Assembly: GCA_017550445.1 (NCBI GenBank)
Contig: JAFZOV010000135.1
Location: 1-20,301 of the forward strand
Length of the DNA stretch: 20,301 bases
Origin: Fibrobacter sp.
GTDB taxonomy: Bacteria > Fibrobacterota > Fibrobacteria > Fibrobacterales > Fibrobacteraceae
Direction: 5' to 3'
Numbering within the stretch: position 1 is the stretch's first letter; each line of letters starts with the position of its first letter. Positions 19,478 through 20,301 of this stretch are shown one piece after another. Made by a program: the position numbers and the translations under genes. The notes below the pieces were generated by a model, which was not told the origin of the DNA, made no database searches, and saw only the letters and a program-made list of their open reading frames with translations.

Positions 19478-20080
19478 AACTTTCACTTTATCCCCGGCAT
19501 TCAGGTTATCCAGATTGATGCCGGGGTTTACTGTTTGCAGTGCGGAGCGCACAAAGAACAGGGGGAGGGTCTGCGAACCTGCACCGTAGGTCCGGCGCAG
19601 CAGCTTGCCCAGGTCCTCTTCGTTTGCGACCACCATCTTGTAGAGACTGGCATTGTTCGGGTCGGACTGGAGTGCCGACATTGCGCGTACAAAGCGGTCG
19701 CCAAACGCTTCGGCCTTTTTGCCGGCGATGTTGTCTTCGCGCCCCGAAGGCAGCCCCTTGCCGTGGCTTTCCGAAACGTTTTTCGCCGGCTTTTTCTCTT
19801 CCTTCTTGCCGGTCACGGAAGAGGGAAGGTGGAAAACGGGTGCCTTTTTAGAGTTGAACGTGAGGTTCACGTTTTCCTTGGGGTCTTTCTTTTTTACCGG
19901 TTCTAGCGCTAAAATGGAATCGAGGGAGTTCACGTACACGCTGTCGGGCCACTCGATGAGGGGCATTTTCTGGTCCACTACGATAATTTTTGCCACCGGG
20001 CGTTCTTCGTTACAGGCGGCAAGGTAAAGTGCAAACCCTGCCAAAACAGGCACCGCGATAAAGCTTTTGAGCGTTTTCAT
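19466..20080 (-). CDS. Small lipoprotein of unknown function
   Basis: A 204-residue protein on the minus strand. Its N-terminus, MKTLKSFIAVPVLAGFALYL, followed by AAC23, is a classic lipoprotein signal (L20-A-A-C23). The mature part has a Lys/Glu-rich low-complexity middle (about 65-115: KKDPKEN, GKKEEKKPAKN), then a helical segment (FGDRFVRAMSALQSDPNNASLYKMVVANEEDLGKLLRRTYG) and an ending NPGINLDNLNAGDKVKVPKL. The ending resembles the last strand of a LysM repeat, but the rest of a LysM motif is not clear. It is convergent with hisB and divergent from rpmE2, with about 95 bp to the L31 start. Function is not recognised; a cell-envelope or peptidoglycan-linked role is a guess. Confidence 0.75.
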   Translation of the reverse strand: MKTLKSFIAVPVLAGFALYLAACNEERPVAKIIVVDQKMPLIEWPDSVYVNSLDSILALEPVKKKDPKENVNLTFNSKKAPVFHLPSSVTGKKEEKKPAKNVSESHGKGLPSGREDNIAGKKAEAFGDRFVRAMSALQSDPNNASLYKMVVANEEDLGKLLRRTYGAGSQTLPLFFVRSALQTVNPGINLDNLNAGDKVKVPKL

Positions 20081-20175
20081 GCCCTAAAAAATACAAAAAA
20101 AGAGCCCGTATCTTGCCAAAAACGCAAAAATCTTCTAAATTTGGCAATCCAAACAATCTTCAATAGGATTTTAAA

Positions 20176-20301
20176 ATGAAAGAAGGTATCCACCCTAACT
20201 ATCAACCGGTCGTGTTTGTCGATGCGAATACGGGTAAAGAATACGTCACCCGCTCCACGAAGTCTTCCGCCGAAAAGAAGACTATCGATGGGGTTGAACA
20301 T
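20176..20301 (+). CDS. rpmE2: 50S ribosomal protein L31 type B, N-terminal part (cut by window edge)
   Basis: The first 42 codons are visible: [20 protein letters not shown] and then [11 protein letters not shown]. The pattern M-K-x-G-I-H-P...PVVF-D..TG....TRST is that of L31 type B, the zinc-free form without the CxxC pair found in type A. It is a component of the large ribosomal subunit. In many bacteria the type B paralogue is made when zinc is scarce, but no Zur-type operator could be recognised upstream. AGGA at 20165-20168 is the likely ribosome-binding site. The C-terminus lies outside the window. Confidence 0.9.
   Translation, partial: MKEGIHPNYQPVVFVDANTGKEYVTRSTKSSAEKKTIDGVEH

Noticed and set aside
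1..20301. CRISPR array, tRNA or rRNA genes, insertion-sequence transposase
   Set aside because: No regularly spaced repeats, no tRNA T-loop/anticodon arrangement, no rRNA-like segment and no transposase-like ORF were seen on either strand.

Overview
The window looks like a chromosomal segment of a Fibrobacter-type bacterium (FCB group). The evidence is a TIGR02147-family regulator (a family known mainly from Fibrobacter succinogenes), plant cell-wall enzymes carrying shared carbohydrate-binding and C-terminal beta-sandwich modules, an LptD-type outer-membrane protein (Gram-negative envelope), and a recurring TATATTT box upstream of several genes. This assignment rests on gene content only; no search was run.

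Layout. (1) 1-753: the 5' end of valS on the minus strand, divergent from a NimA-like flavin-binding protein of the pyridoxamine-phosphate-oxidase fold. (2) 754-4354: an accessory segment, clearly AT-richer at its start than the flanks. It holds a large CoiA-like protein with an apparently duplicated zinc-ribbon/nuclease architecture, a tiny antitoxin-like ORF with no toxin, about 390 bp of hairpin-rich DNA without a convincing gene, a 57-residue zinc-ribbon-like miniprotein, and an ORF6N/PLD-like fusion protein with a 23-bp perfect palindrome just inside its start. (3) 4707-13665: a pectin (rhamnogalacturonan I and homogalacturonan) module made of a PL11 rhamnogalacturonan lyase, two CE12-type SGNH acetylesterases, a TIGR02147 regulator and a PL1 pectate-lyase-like lipoprotein. 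The first three genes are packed with 1-nt overlap or 2-nt spacing, and the last two overlap by 8 nt, so they read as two co-translated units. (4) 13741-17160: a secreted PDZ protein and an LptD-like outer-membrane assembly protein, separated by tandem terminators. (5) 17195-20301: a dispersed palindromic repeat, a tightly coupled maf / RodZ-like / hisB operon, a convergent small lipoprotein, and the start of rpmE2 (L31 type B).

How it works together (inference). The lyase would cut the rhamnogalacturonan backbone, the esterases would remove the acetyl groups that block it, and the pectate lyase would attack galacturonan. Related CBM35-like domains would hold the three secreted enzymes on the same substrate. 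The TIGR02147 gene is the obvious candidate local regulator. The accessory segment (2) is the most likely place for an undescribed system, because its nuclease-like, antitoxin-like and ORF6N components are typical of mobile or defence DNA, but no complete named system is recognisable.
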